NCBI RefSeq assembly: GCF_030817835.1
Contig: NZ_JAUSZR010000001.1
Coordinates: 3,844,001-3,908,000, forward strand
Length of the DNA stretch: 64,000 nt
Direction of reading: 5' to 3'
Source of the DNA: Pseudarthrobacter sp. W1I19
Lineage (GTDB): Bacteria; Actinomycetota; Actinomycetes; Actinomycetales; Micrococcaceae
Shown: in pieces, positions 44,871-53,403 of the stretch
How positions within the stretch are numbered: position 1 is the stretch's first letter
Layout: each line of letters starts with the position of its first letter
Position numbers and translations under genes: made by a program
The notes under the pieces: generated by a model
Told to the model about the DNA's origin: nothing
Seen by the model: the letters and a program-made list of their open reading frames with translations, nothing else
Databases searched by the model: none

Positions 44871-45493
44871 GTGCCATCACTGTATTGCTGGTGGACGACC
44901 ACCTCGTGGTGCGAAGCGGGCTGCGGGCCCTGCTGGGTACCCAGGCGGACATCGACGTCGTGGCCGAAGCAGCGTCAGGCGAGGAAGCACTGGAGCTGCT
45001 GGCGCAGCACCCCGTGTCCGTGGTGGTGATGGACCTCGCCATGGGTCCCGGGATGGACGGAATCGAAGCCATCCGCACGATTCGGGAGCGCAACAAAAGG
45101 CAGGCCATCCTCGTGTTCACCACTTACGACTCCGATGCGGACATTGTCCGGGCAGTGGACGCCGGTGCCATGGGCTACCTGCTGAAGGATGCCGCACCCG
45201 AGGAGATCTTTGCGGCCATCCGGGGCGCCGTCCAGGGCAAGAGCGTGATGAGCGCGCCCGTGGCGTCCCGGCTTTTCCAGCAGCTGCGCAACCCGGACGA
45301 GATCCTGACACCACGGGAGGCCGAACTGCTCAGCCTCCTGACAGAGGGCCTCAGCAACCGCGAACTGGGGCAACGCCTTTTCATCTCCGAGGCGACGGTG
45401 AAGACCCACCTTGCGCACATTTATGCCAAGCTCGGGGTGGACACCAGGGCCGCTGCCATTGCCACCGCGATCCGCCGTGAGGGCATGCGCTGA
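44867..45493 (+). CDS. NarL/FixJ family response regulator (SenR-like)
   Basis: The 208-residue regulator has a receiver domain with phospho-acceptor Asp56 (VVVMDLAMGPGMDGIEAI), acidic pair D10/D11 and Lys in GYLLKDA, and a LuxR-type helix-turn-helix (LTPREAELLSLLTEGLSNRELGQRLFISEATVKTHLAHIYAKLGV). It overlaps the kinase gene (ATGA) and is its partner. Candidate target: the divergent HbpS-like gene. Confidence 0.94.
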   Translation: MSAITVLLVDDHLVVRSGLRALLGTQADIDVVAEAASGEEALELLAQHPVSVVVMDLAMGPGMDGIEAIRTIRERNKRQAILVFTTYDSDADIVRAVDAGAMGYLLKDAAPEEIFAAIRGAVQGKSVMSAPVASRLFQQLRNPDEILTPREAELLSLLTEGLSNRELGQRLFISEATVKTHLAHIYAKLGVDTRAAAIATAIRREGMR

Positions 45494-45625
45494 CGACACT
45501 TAAAATCCCGTTACCCTTGCAAGGTTGGCGCCAGCCCCGTACGTTGGGGACTGCGGGGGACGTTCTCCGCGCACTTCGGGCCGGTGGCCCGGGGGAGAAT
45601 CAGAGTCACACGAAGGAATGCAGCC

Positions 45626-45829
45626 ATGGCAACAGGCACAGTTAAATGGTTCAACGCCGAAAAGGGTTTTGGCTTCATTGCCCCCGATGACGGGTCCGCT
45701 GACGTTTTCGCCCACTACTCCGCAATCGCCAGCAGCGGATACCGCTCACTCGATGAGAACCAGAAGGTTGAATTCGATGTGACCCAGGGTCCCAAGGGCC
45801 CGCAGGCAGAGAACATCCGCCCGCTCTAA
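45626..45829 (+). CDS. Cold shock protein
   Basis: The 67-residue CspA-type OB-fold protein carries RNP1 KGFGFIAP and RNP2 [27 protein letters not shown] begins the standard family sequence. It binds single-stranded RNA or DNA. AAGGA precedes ATG. The gap before it (45494-45625) may hold a leader; a strong terminator follows. Confidence 0.96.
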   Translation: MATGTVKWFNAEKGFGFIAPDDGSADVFAHYSAIASSGYRSLDENQKVEFDVTQGPKGPQAENIRPL

Positions 45830-45872
45830 GGCTTCGGCTTTCCTCCTGCACCAGCAGGAGAAACCCGCCAGG

Positions 45873-45910
45873 CAGCGGCCTCCCCAACAATGTTGGGGAG
45901 GCCGCTGTTT
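45873..45910 (+). terminator. Intrinsic terminator of the cold shock gene
   Basis: Complementary 17-nt arms (45873-45889 and 45891-45907) fold into a hairpin with TTTTGTT directly after it. Confidence 0.88.
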
Positions 45911-45996
45911 TGTTGGCTCTCCCCCCCATCCGACGCTCTAGTGAGAGAGCGTTGCCCGGGCCCCTGTCTCATTGCCAGGTTTGGGATAATGGGATG

Positions 45997-46380
45997 ATGA
46001 CGGGACAGCACCCGGACAATGTTCCAGGCAACGATGCAGGCAAGGACCCCTGGGAGGAGTTCGACCAGCTTCCGCCTGCCGGGCCGGACCTCGTCCCGGG
46101 GCATCCCGGCGGGGAACCATTGGGCTTCGGCTTCCGGACCGGGGTCCGCAGCGCGCGCGTCGCCGTCGGGTTTGCCGTCTACACCCTGATCCTCGGAACC
46201 ATCCTCGCGCTGGCAGGGTGCATTGTATTTATTGCAGAGGAACAATGGCTGCTCGTGGCGCTGATGCTCCTCATCGAGGCCGCCTTCATTTTTGCGTTCA
46301 CCCGGCTCGTTGCCCAGGCGCGCACACGTTCCCCACGCCCCCGGCCACCGCGTAAGAGATTTCCTGGAAAACCCGCTTGA
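45997..46380 (+). CDS. Small membrane protein with two helices
   Basis: The 127-residue protein has a Pro/Gly-rich hydrophilic N-terminus, two membrane segments (VGFAVYTLILGTILALAGCIVFI and LLVALMLLIEAAFIFAFT) and a very basic C-terminus (RSPRPRPPRKRF). GATAAT at 45985 lies 12 nt before this ATG, so a leaderless start fits better than the ATG three bases upstream. Family not recognised. Its stop overlaps the -35 box of the next gene. Confidence 0.7.
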   Translation: MTGQHPDNVPGNDAGKDPWEEFDQLPPAGPDLVPGHPGGEPLGFGFRTGVRSARVAVGFAVYTLILGTILALAGCIVFIAEEQWLLVALMLLIEAAFIFAFTRLVAQARTRSPRPRPPRKRFPGKPA

Positions 46381-46407
46381 CCTTGACGTTGCGTCAACCC
46401 CTACGCT
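46377..46407 (+). promoter_or_regulatory. MerR-type promoter with 19-bp spacer and operator
   Basis: TTGACC (46377-46382) and TACGCT (46402-46407) are 19 nt apart, the long spacing used by MerR-family activators. The spacer holds the palindrome TTGACG-TTG-CGTCAA (46383-46397). The -10 lies 12 nt before the ATG, so the message is leaderless. Confidence 0.75.
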
Positions 46408-46413
46408 CAGACC

Positions 46414-47199
46414 ATGGACGCATCCGGAACAGCAACAGGCATTGACTGGTCTATCCAGGATGTTGCCAGGATGGCAGGCACCACCAGCCGGACACTGCGC
46501 CACTACGACGACATCGGGCTGCTGAAGCCCAGCCGCGTTGGCAGCAACGGATACCGCTACTACAACGGCGCAGCGCTCCTGCAGCTGCAGCGGATCCTCC
46601 TGCTCCGGGAACTCGGCCTGGGCCTGCCGGCTATTGCCGAGGTATTCCAGCACGAGACAGACACCGTCCATGCGCTGAGCCGCCACCTGGACTGGCTCCG
46701 GCAGGAGCAGGAGCGGCTGGCGCGGCAGGTCCTGTCTGTCCAGCAAACCATTGAAACAGTGAAAGCAGGAGGCGAACTCATGGCTGAAAAAATGTTTGAC
46801 GGCTTCGACCACACCCAGTACAAGGACGAGGTGGAGGAGCGCTGGGGCAAGGACGCCTACGCGAAGGGGGACGCCTGGTGGCGCGGCATGGGAACCGCGG
46901 AGAAGCAGGAGTGGAAGTCCCGGGCCGAAAAGCTGGGCAGGGACTGGACGGCCGCCTCGGAAGCAGGGCTCGGCGCGGACAGCCCGGAAGCGCAGGACCT
47001 GGCACGGCGGCACGTTGAGTGGTTAACTTCCATCCCTGGCACTCCCGCGTCGGAGCCCGGCGGAGACGTCAAGGGCTACGTGGTGGGCCTGGGAGAAATG
47101 TACGTTGCCGATCCGCGTTTCGCCGCCAACTACGGTGGCGAGAAGGGCGCCGGCTTCGTGCGGGACGCCTTGCGTGCCTATGCCGACAGGAACCTCTAA
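46414..47199 (+). CDS. MerR family regulator, TipAL-like
   Basis: The 261-residue protein has an N-terminal MerR helix-turn-helix (SIQDVARMAGTTSRTLRHYDDIGLLKPSRVGSNGYRYY), a coiled coil (about 70-120) and a C-terminal TipAS-type domain (MFDGFDHTQYKDEVEERWGKDAYAKGDAWW, VGLGEMYVADPRFAANYGGEKGAGFVRDAL). In Streptomyces lividans TipAL binds thiopeptides through this domain and activates its own promoter. The promoter and the internal start described separately reproduce both tipA features here. Confidence 0.92.
   Translation: MDASGTATGIDWSIQDVARMAGTTSRTLRHYDDIGLLKPSRVGSNGYRYYNGAALLQLQRILLLRELGLGLPAIAEVFQHETDTVHALSRHLDWLRQEQERLARQVLSVQQTIETVKAGGELMAEKMFDGFDHTQYKDEVEERWGKDAYAKGDAWWRGMGTAEKQEWKSRAEKLGRDWTAASEAGLGADSPEAQDLARRHVEWLTSIPGTPASEPGGDVKGYVVGLGEMYVADPRFAANYGGEKGAGFVRDALRAYADRNL
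46767..46782 (+). promoter_or_regulatory. Internal ribosome binding site and start for a TipAS-like protein
   Basis: AGGAGG (46767-46772) lies 7 nt before an in-frame ATG at 46780 (codon 123). The product would be the 139-residue ligand-binding domain alone, matching the TipAS form known from Streptomyces. Confidence 0.65.
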
Positions 47200-47260
47200 C
47201 AAGGCTCAAAGCACGACGGCGGAGGCTGGCTTGGCGAGGCAGGATATGGGCCAGCGGCAA

Positions 47261-48238
47261 TCAGCCCAGCCTCTTCCGCACGGCGACCACGGCTGCGGCG
47301 AGCACCGCGGCGGTTCCAATCCGCCGCCGTGCCGTCCGTCGTCGGCCGTGCCATCCCCCGCCCACGGAAGGCCTGCGGACCATCTGCGACGCCTGGCTGA
47401 GGTTTCCGGAGGTCAAAGGTGCGGACCGCCGCCGGGACAACTGGCGCGTGTCCACTTGGCGGGCGGTGGCCGCTTCTACCGCACCAGGTGCCAGCTTGTG
47501 CTGCAAGACCAGGAGCCGGCCCGCCAGGCCTCCCGCGACGAGCTCCCTGCGCGGGTGTTCCACGAGCCTCACCACGGCTTTCGCAACCCGCTCGGCCGTG
47601 TAGACCGGGGGCATGGCCATCGGGCGGCGCCCGGTGTAGTTGGCGGCGTTCTGGTAGAAGGGTGTGTCAATGGTGGCGGGGAGGACCGTGCACACGTGCA
47701 CCCCGGCCACGCCTTCACGAGCCAGTTCGGAGCGCAGGCTGATGCTCAGCGCTCGCACCGCCGCTTTGGACATGGAGTACGCGGCTGAGTAGGGCAACGG
47801 AATTTCCGCAACCACTGACGCAACGTTGATCAGGACACCGGACCCTTGGGCGCGCATGCGGGGAAGAGCCGCCCGCGCTCCATTGACGTAACCGGAGATG
47901 TTGACGTCAAGCACCCGCTGGAAGTCCTTCGGCGGAATCTCGGTCAGCAGTCCGAATGCACCCACCGCGGCATTGTTGACCCACACATCCAGGCCGCCGA
48001 ACTCTTGTTCTGCACGCGCCGCCAACTCCTCCATCCCGCCCACGTCCGTTACGTCGGTGGGGACGGCGATGGCTTTCGCGCCGCGTCTCCTGCAGGCCCC
48101 AGCCACGTCCTCCAGGGATTCCGCTCCCCGGGCGGCCAAGACCAGCCGGGCCCCCTTGGCGGCGAAGCGAAGGGCCGTGGCGCGCCCGATCCCGCTGGAG
48201 GCGCCGGTGATCACCACAACTGGATTTTTGACGCGCAT
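47261..48238 (-). CDS. SDR family oxidoreductase with C-terminal extension
   Basis: The 325-residue protein has the classical SDR pattern: TGASSGIG cofactor loop, NNAA, catalytic Ser in INVASVVAEIPLP, then YSMSK with Tyr and Lys. After about residue 245 it continues with a basic region (RRRTARRRIG) and a final hydrophobic segment (TAAVLAAAVVAVRK) that could tether it to the membrane. The ATG at 48238 has AAAGGGAAG upstream. A perfect 16-bp palindrome lies 40 nt before the start. Substrate unknown. Confidence 0.88.
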   Translation of the reverse strand: MRVKNPVVVITGASSGIGRATALRFAAKGARLVLAARGAESLEDVAGACRRRGAKAIAVPTDVTDVGGMEELAARAEQEFGGLDVWVNNAAVGAFGLLTEIPPKDFQRVLDVNISGYVNGARAALPRMRAQGSGVLINVASVVAEIPLPYSAAYSMSKAAVRALSISLRSELAREGVAGVHVCTVLPATIDTPFYQNAANYTGRRPMAMPPVYTAERVAKAVVRLVEHPRRELVAGGLAGRLLVLQHKLAPGAVEAATARQVDTRQLSRRRSAPLTSGNLSQASQMVRRPSVGGGWHGRRRTARRRIGTAAVLAAAVVAVRKRLG

Positions 48239-48277
48239 TCGGCTTCCCTTTCTCTCCGCGGACGGCCCTCGCATAAA

Positions 48278-48293
48278 ACTAAGCAGGCTTAGT
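48278..48293. promoter_or_regulatory. Perfect palindrome upstream of the SDR gene
   Basis: ACTAAGC-AG-GCTTAGT is a perfect 7-2-7 palindrome, typical in form for a TetR-family operator. No TetR gene lies in the window. Confidence 0.55.
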
Positions 48294-48355
48294 GTTTGAT
48301 GCTACCGATCACGGCACGGCCGGACAACGGCCGCTGGCTCAGCCGGGTTATGCAC

Positions 48356-49546
48356 CTAATGGAAGGCGGATTTTCCGGTGACGGCCCTGCCCACAATAAG
48401 AGAGTTGATCTCGTAGCTGCCCTCATAGGTGTAGAGGATTTCGGCGTCACCGAAGAGCTTGCCCATCTCATAGTCGCTGCTGATGCCGTTACCGCCCAGC
48501 AGCGAACGACCCATGGCCACCGAGGCCCGGGCCAGCCTGGTGACCGTGGCTTTGGCCATGGCCGCCTGGACCATCTCCAACTTTCCCTCCTGCTGGACGC
48601 GCGCCAGCTGCGCCATCAAGGCCAGCGAGGCAGACGCGTTGCCCAACATATCGGCGAGTTGCTGCTGGACCAGTTGGAAGCTGGCCAATTCCTTGCCGAA
48701 CTGGCGCCGGTTCAGGGCATAGGCCCGCGCGATGTCGAAGGCGGCCAGCTGGATTCCGGCACCCTGCCAGCCAACCCAGGCGCGGGAGTCGCGCAGGAGC
48801 TCGTTTGTCCGGGAGAAGCTTGTGGCTCCGGGCAGCAGGTTTTCCGCCGGAACCCGTACATCATCCAGCACAATGTCCGCGTTCTGCATGATCCGCAGGC
48901 CGATCTTGTGCGTAATTTTGGTGGCCGTGTAGCCTGGCCTGTCCGTCTCCACGATGAAGCCCTTGATCTCGCCGTCCGCCACATCCCGCGCCCACACCAG
49001 CGCGAAGTCGGCGATAGTGGCGGCTCCGATCCAGCGCTTGGCACCACTGAGGACCCACTCGCCGCCGTCCAGCGTGGCCGATGTTTCCAGCCCGCCGGCA
49101 ATGTCTGAGCCGTGGTCGGGCTCCGTCAGGGCAAAGGCGCCCAACTGGCTGAAGGTTTTCAGGCCCGGCAGCCACCGGGCCTTCTGTTCGTCGGAGCCCA
49201 ACTCGCTGACCATCCCGAGGATCAGTTCATTATGGATACCGGCGAGCGCTGACAAGGACACGTCCGCACGGGCCAGCTCAACGTACATCAGTCCCTTGAA
49301 CAGCGCGGAACTGCCGTCCAGCTGGAGGGCGCCGAGGCCATGTTTTCCCATGTCCGCCAGCAGCCCAAAAGGAAACTCTTCACGATTCCAATACTCGATG
49401 GAGGGCTGCCGTACCGAGGATTGGAGGAACTCGCGGATGCCAAAGTACCTGTCCCGTTCAGGAGGCGCGAGGAGGTCAACAATGTACATCAGGTCGGCAT
49501 CCGGAAAGGGTGGCACTCCCTTGTCTCCCCTGGCCCGCACTGGCAT
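48356..49546 (-). CDS. Acyl-CoA dehydrogenase
   Basis: The 396-residue flavoenzyme shows AFALTEPDHGSDIAGGLETSA, GAKRWIGAATIADFALVWARD, AYALNRRQFGKELASFQLVQQQLADML and TYEGSYEINSLIVGRAVTG, typical of the ACAD family and nearest in style to glutaryl-CoA dehydrogenase-like members. A GGGGGG site precedes ATG 49546. Divergent from a MarR regulator. Which acyl-CoA it oxidises is not clear. Confidence 0.92.
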   Translation of the reverse strand: MPVRARGDKGVPPFPDADLMYIVDLLAPPERDRYFGIREFLQSSVRQPSIEYWNREEFPFGLLADMGKHGLGALQLDGSSALFKGLMYVELARADVSLSALAGIHNELILGMVSELGSDEQKARWLPGLKTFSQLGAFALTEPDHGSDIAGGLETSATLDGGEWVLSGAKRWIGAATIADFALVWARDVADGEIKGFIVETDRPGYTATKITHKIGLRIMQNADIVLDDVRVPAENLLPGATSFSRTNELLRDSRAWVGWQGAGIQLAAFDIARAYALNRRQFGKELASFQLVQQQLADMLGNASASLALMAQLARVQQEGKLEMVQAAMAKATVTRLARASVAMGRSLLGGNGISSDYEMGKLFGDAEILYTYEGSYEINSLIVGRAVTGKSAFH

Positions 49547-49573
49547 TGGTCCCCCCGCTCTGCCGAAACAGCA

Positions 49574-49602
49574 TTACCAACCATTGGATGTCCTAGTATA
49601 TT
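49574..49602 (+). promoter_or_regulatory. Promoter of the MarR gene
   Basis: TTACCA (49574-49579) and TATATT (49597-49602) are 17 nt apart in the 106-nt gap between the divergent acyl-CoA dehydrogenase and marR genes. Confidence 0.55.
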
Positions 49603-49652
49603 GCACAGACCCCGCAACGGGTGAGGTGCATCACATCTGCGAAAGGCTGCTT

Positions 49653-50162
49653 ATGGCCACTCCGCTTCCCCGAGACCCCATCGCTGACGCCCGCCGGAAC
49701 TGGGAAAATAACGGCTGGGCGGAGGAGGCGGCGCCAATGGCAGCTATCACCGCCATCATGCGGACCCAGCAGATCCTGCTCGCCAGGATCGAATTAGCAC
49801 TGAAGCCTTTTGGACTGACGTTCGCACGCTACGAGCTGCTGGCCCTGTTGAGCTTCGCCAGGAACGGGTCCCTTCCAATGAAGAAGGCCAGCACACTCCT
49901 CCAGGTCCATCCCACGTCCATCACCAATGCGGTTGACCGGCTGCAGGAGGCCGGGCTGGTGCGCCGTTCGCCGCATCCGACGGACGGCCGCACCACATTG
50001 GTTGAGCTCACCGCCGAGGGCCGCACCTTGGCGAAACGTTCGACGGCGGCACTCAACGCCGAGGTCTTCGGCGCCTCCGGCTTCGGGCAAGAGGATATCG
50101 ATCAGCTGATCCGGATACTCGGGAACTTCCGCCGGAACGCCGGCGACTTCATCGGTCCCTGA
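49653..50162 (+). CDS. MarR family transcriptional regulator
   Basis: The 169-residue regulator has the MarR winged helix: FGLTFARYELLALLSFARNGSLPMKKASTLLQVHPTSITNAVDRLQEAGLVRRSPHPTDGRTTLVELT. GAAAGG precedes the ATG at 49653; longer frames upstream overlap the divergent gene. By position it probably controls the acyl-CoA dehydrogenase and itself, perhaps with an acyl-CoA or carboxylate ligand. Confidence 0.92.
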   Translation: MATPLPRDPIADARRNWENNGWAEEAAPMAAITAIMRTQQILLARIELALKPFGLTFARYELLALLSFARNGSLPMKKASTLLQVHPTSITNAVDRLQEAGLVRRSPHPTDGRTTLVELTAEGRTLAKRSTAALNAEVFGASGFGQEDIDQLIRILGNFRRNAGDFIGP

Positions 50163-50214
50163 AAGGGCCGGACGGTCTGAACGAGCCGGACATCCCGAGC
50201 CGGCCCGAGGAGGG

Positions 50215-50868
50215 TCAGCGTGGCGTCTTGGCGCGTTTGATCCGCCGGGCAACGAGCAGCACCACGGTGACGCCGACAGCAGCATAGACGGCGTAGTTCA
50301 GGAAACGGGAGTACTCCTCGATCAACCGGTACTGGGTGCCCAGCAGGTACCCGAGCCCCAGCAGCAATCCGTTCCACAGCCCGCTGCCGGCGAGCGTGTA
50401 GATGGTGAACATTCCCAGCGGCATGGCTGCAGCTCCGGCCGGAAGGGAAATGAGGCTCCGCACGCCGGGAAGCAACCTCCCGAAAAAGATCGACGAGCGT
50501 CCATGCCGGCGGAACCAGCCGGCCGCGTGTTCAAAGTCCTCCCGGTCCACCAATGGAAGCTTCGATAACCCGCGGATGGACCGCTCCAGTCCGAGCTTGG
50601 CCCCGAGCCAGTACAGGAACAGGGCGCCAAGATACGCACCGAGGGTGCTGGTCACAAATACGAGGACCAGGCTCAGGGAGCCCTGCCTGGCCAGGTAGCC
50701 GGCCAACGGCAGGATCACTTCGCTGGGGATGGGCGGCACCACTGTTTCAGCGAGGGTGAAGAGCCCCACACCCCATTCTCCGAGCTGCTCGATGCCCCGC
50801 GCAGCCACGCCCACCAGCCCGGTCAGGTTATCGGCCGAACCGCCCGCGTCCGCTGCTGTCCCCCACAT
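50215..50868 (-). CDS. DedA family membrane protein
   Basis: About 217 residues with the DedA/VTT pattern: FTLAETVVPPIPSEVILPLAGYLA, then GAYLGALFLYWLGAKLG, FFGRLLPGVRSLISLPAGAAAMPLGMF and a C-terminal helix. Family members act in lipid-carrier flipping and membrane homeostasis. ATG at 50868 has AGAGGGG at good spacing; ATG 50898 is an alternative. Confidence 0.92.
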   Translation of the reverse strand: MWGTAADAGGSADNLTGLVGVAARGIEQLGEWGVGLFTLAETVVPPIPSEVILPLAGYLARQGSLSLVLVFVTSTLGAYLGALFLYWLGAKLGLERSIRGLSKLPLVDREDFEHAAGWFRRHGRSSIFFGRLLPGVRSLISLPAGAAAMPLGMFTIYTLAGSGLWNGLLLGLGYLLGTQYRLIEEYSRFLNYAVYAAVGVTVVLLVARRIKRAKTPR

Positions 50869-51019
50869 AGAACGCCCCTCTGTCCGCGCCGCCGCCATAC
50901 TGTTCTCGCGGTCTTGTCTACCTTACGCACCTGTGTAAAAGCTGGGCCCGGCGCGGCGGCCGCACCCAGCTTCATCGCCGGCCACCGCTCCCTGGCCCCA
51001 GCCCGGCCCGGGCCAGCGA

Positions 51020-51595
51020 TCAGGCAGGCTTGGCCCGGACGTGCATCCGCTCCCCCTGTGTGCCGAAGAGGCTCAGGAACTCCACCGGGTTGCCGTCGGC
51101 ACGGCCGAACCAGTGCGGGACCCTGGTATCGAATTCCGCGGCTTCCCCCGCATTAAGCACCAGGTCCTGGCCACCCAGGACCATCCGCAGCTTTCCGTTG
51201 AGCACATACAGCCACTCATATCCTTCGTGCACTTGAGGGTTGGGTTCCTCCAACCGTCCGGCGGGCAGGATGTGTTTGTAGGCCTGGATGCCGCCAGGTT
51301 TTTTGGTCAGCGGAATGATGGTCATTCCCCGTACTTGGAGGGGCCGCAGGTGCACCCGGGGATCTCCTGTGGCCGGAGCGCCCACCAGTTCATCCAGCGG
51401 AACCTGGTACGCCTTGGCCAGCGGCAGCAGCAACTCGAGGTTGGGCCGGCGCTGGCCGGACTCCAGCCTGGATAATGTGCTCACGGATATGCCCGTGGTT
51501 TCGGCCAATGCTGTGAGCGTGATGCCGGTTGCCCGCCGAAGGGCCCGCAATCTGGGACCCACCGCGGCCAGGACATCGTCAATCTGTTCCTCCAT
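51020..51595 (-). CDS. XRE family regulator with cupin domain
   Basis: The 191-residue protein combines an N-terminal helix-turn-helix (LRALRRATGITLTALAETTGISVSTLSRLESGQRRPNLELLLPLAKAY) and a C-terminal cupin (VHEGYEWLYVLNGKLRMVLGGQDLVLNAGEAAEFDTRVPHWFG), the layout of PuuR/SutR-type regulators. The ATG at 51595 fits the domain; CAATAT lies 12 nt before it, so it is probably leaderless. Divergent from the flavoprotein gene with a palindrome in the 58-nt gap. Confidence 0.88.
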   Translation of the reverse strand: MEEQIDDVLAAVGPRLRALRRATGITLTALAETTGISVSTLSRLESGQRRPNLELLLPLAKAYQVPLDELVGAPATGDPRVHLRPLQVRGMTIIPLTKKPGGIQAYKHILPAGRLEEPNPQVHEGYEWLYVLNGKLRMVLGGQDLVLNAGEAAEFDTRVPHWFGRADGNPVEFLSLFGTQGERMHVRAKPA

Positions 51596-51604
51596 TTCCC
51601 CATA

Positions 51605-51619
51605 TTGCCATTCCGGCAA
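51605..51619. promoter_or_regulatory. Palindrome between the XRE-cupin and flavoprotein genes
   Basis: TTGCC-ATTCC-GGCAA overlaps the regulator's -10 (CAATAT, minus strand 51607-51602) and lies 35 nt before the flavoprotein start. A likely common operator. Confidence 0.5.
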
Positions 51620-51653
51620 GATACTTTGCCAGCACCGGCGGGGGTGGAACACC

Positions 51654-52664
51654 ATGGCAACCATGACAAACCACAACTCATCAATCTCTGACGTCCTGAT
51701 CATTGGCGGCGGCGCGGCCGGCCTCAGCGCGGCACAAATGCTCGGCCGGTCGCGCCGCTCGGTCCTGGTACTGGACAGCGGCGAACCCCGCAATGCCCCT
51801 GCCCAGGGGGTCCATGGGTTCCTGTCCCGTGATGGCTTCAGCCCCGCGGAACTCCTGGCGACCGCCCGGGCCGAAGCAAGGGAGTACGGCGTCCGGACCA
51901 TCCATGGCGAGGCTGTGGCCGCGGCCGGAAGTGTTGCCGAAGGCTTTGCCGTCACCGCTGCGGACGGCCGTGTCCTGCGGGCGAGGCGGCTCCTGATCAC
52001 CACCGGCCTGGTGGACGAGCTGCCCGGGATCCCCGGACTCCGCGAGCGCTGGGGCAGGGACGTGCTGCACTGCCCCTTCTGCCATGGCTGGGAGGTCCGC
52101 GACCAGGCAATCGGCGTCCTTGGAAATGGTCCCTGGTCTGTGCATCAGGCGTTGCTGTTCCGGCAGTGGAGCGCCAACATCACGCTGTTCCTGAACGAAC
52201 TTGTGCTGCCCTCCGCCGAGGAACTGGAGCAGCTGGCCGCCCGTGGCATCAAGGTTGTTGCCGGCATGGTCGAATCGCTCCGGGTGGAGCAGGACCGGTT
52301 GCGCGGCGTTGCCTTGGCAGGCGGGCCGGAAGTGGCCGTGGATGCCGTGGTGGTAGGGGCGCAGGTCCGGGCCCGCCTGGACGCGTTCGCCGGCCTCGGC
52401 CTGAAGCCGGAACCGCATCCGATGGGCATCGGGAATTTCCTGCCGACGGATGCCGACGGAGCCACCGACGTCGCCGGCGTATGGGCGGCAGGCAACGTGA
52501 CGGATGTGCGCGCGCAGGTACTGGCGTCAGCAGCGGCGGGCGCCTGGGCCGCCGTCGCCATTAACAACCACCTGATGGCGGAGGAGATGGCAGCAGACCT
52601 GTCCGCCTACCGGCAGTCGTTGATGCTTAACGGTGCCGGAATTCGGGCTGGCGTTTCTCAGTGA
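51654..52664 (+). CDS. Thioredoxin-reductase-like FAD/NAD(P) oxidoreductase
   Basis: The 336-residue flavoprotein begins with the FAD loop ([33 protein letters not shown]) and has the redox-type cysteine pair CPFC ([22 protein letters not shown]). The C-terminal FAD motif ([22 protein letters not shown]) is present. The NADPH-binding loop [13 protein letters not shown] departs from the usual GGGDSA, so a nicotinamide partner is uncertain. Its last 38 nt overlap the convergent enoyl-CoA hydratase gene. Confidence 0.85.
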   Translation: MATMTNHNSSISDVLIIGGGAAGLSAAQMLGRSRRSVLVLDSGEPRNAPAQGVHGFLSRDGFSPAELLATARAEAREYGVRTIHGEAVAAAGSVAEGFAVTAADGRVLRARRLLITTGLVDELPGIPGLRERWGRDVLHCPFCHGWEVRDQAIGVLGNGPWSVHQALLFRQWSANITLFLNELVLPSAEELEQLAARGIKVVAGMVESLRVEQDRLRGVALAGGPEVAVDAVVVGAQVRARLDAFAGLGLKPEPHPMGIGNFLPTDADGATDVAGVWAAGNVTDVRAQVLASAAAGAWAAVAINNHLMAEEMAADLSAYRQSLMLNGAGIRAGVSQ

Positions 52665-53403
52665 ACGCCGCCATGCCTTCCTTTTGGTCCTCCGTGGCGA
52701 AGAGCGAATGGAAGAGCCGGCGCTCGAATACCACTCCCTGGGTGAGGCCCGTTTCAAAGGCCGCGTTCACGGCCTCTTTTGCCACCATGGCCACGGGTTT
52801 GGACTTGGACGCGATCACGTCCGCGGCCTTGATGGCCTCGTCCACCACATCCTCGGCTGGAACCACTCGGGACACCAGGCCGCACCTGTCGGCTTCCTCC
52901 GCGCCGATGAACCGGCCGGTGAGGATCAGGTCCATCGCTTTGGCCTTGCCTATGGCCCGGGTGAGCCGCTGTGACCCGCCCATGCCGGGCAGCACGCCCA
53001 GGTTGATCTCGGGCTGGCCGAACTTCGCGTTGTCCCCGGCAATGATGAGATCGCACATCATGGCCAGTTCACACCCGCCGCCCAGCGCGAACCCGGAGAC
53101 CGCTGCGATGGTGGGAATGCGCAGCCGGGTGAAGTCCTCCCAACCCCGGAACCAGTCCGCGGTATACATGTCCATGTAGCCTTGGGCAGCCATTTCCTTG
53201 ATATCGGCGCCGGCGGCGAAAGCCTTGCTGGAGCCGGTGATCACCACCGCTCCTACCGCGGGGTCGGAGTCCATGGTGCGGACGGCCTGCACGAGCTCTT
53301 CCATGGTGGCCTTGTTCAGGGCATTCAGCGCCTGCGGCCGGTTGAGCGTCACCAGCCCCACCCGGCCGCGCTGTTCCACCAGGATGTTCGTGTATTCCGT
53401 CAT
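52627..53403 (-). CDS. Enoyl-CoA hydratase
   Basis: The 258-residue crotonase hydrates 2-enoyl-CoA to 3-hydroxyacyl-CoA. Motifs: [36 protein letters not shown] (oxyanion loop), [51 protein letters not shown] with both catalytic Glu. Last gene of the valine-type operon; its start overlaps mmsB (ATGA). In valine breakdown it would hydrate methacrylyl-CoA. Confidence 0.95.
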   Translation of the reverse strand: MTEYTNILVEQRGRVGLVTLNRPQALNALNKATMEELVQAVRTMDSDPAVGAVVITGSSKAFAAGADIKEMAAQGYMDMYTADWFRGWEDFTRLRIPTIAAVSGFALGGGCELAMMCDLIIAGDNAKFGQPEINLGVLPGMGGSQRLTRAIGKAKAMDLILTGRFIGAEEADRCGLVSRVVPAEDVVDEAIKAADVIASKSKPVAMVAKEAVNAAFETGLTQGVVFERRLFHSLFATEDQKEGMAAFTEKRQPEFRHR

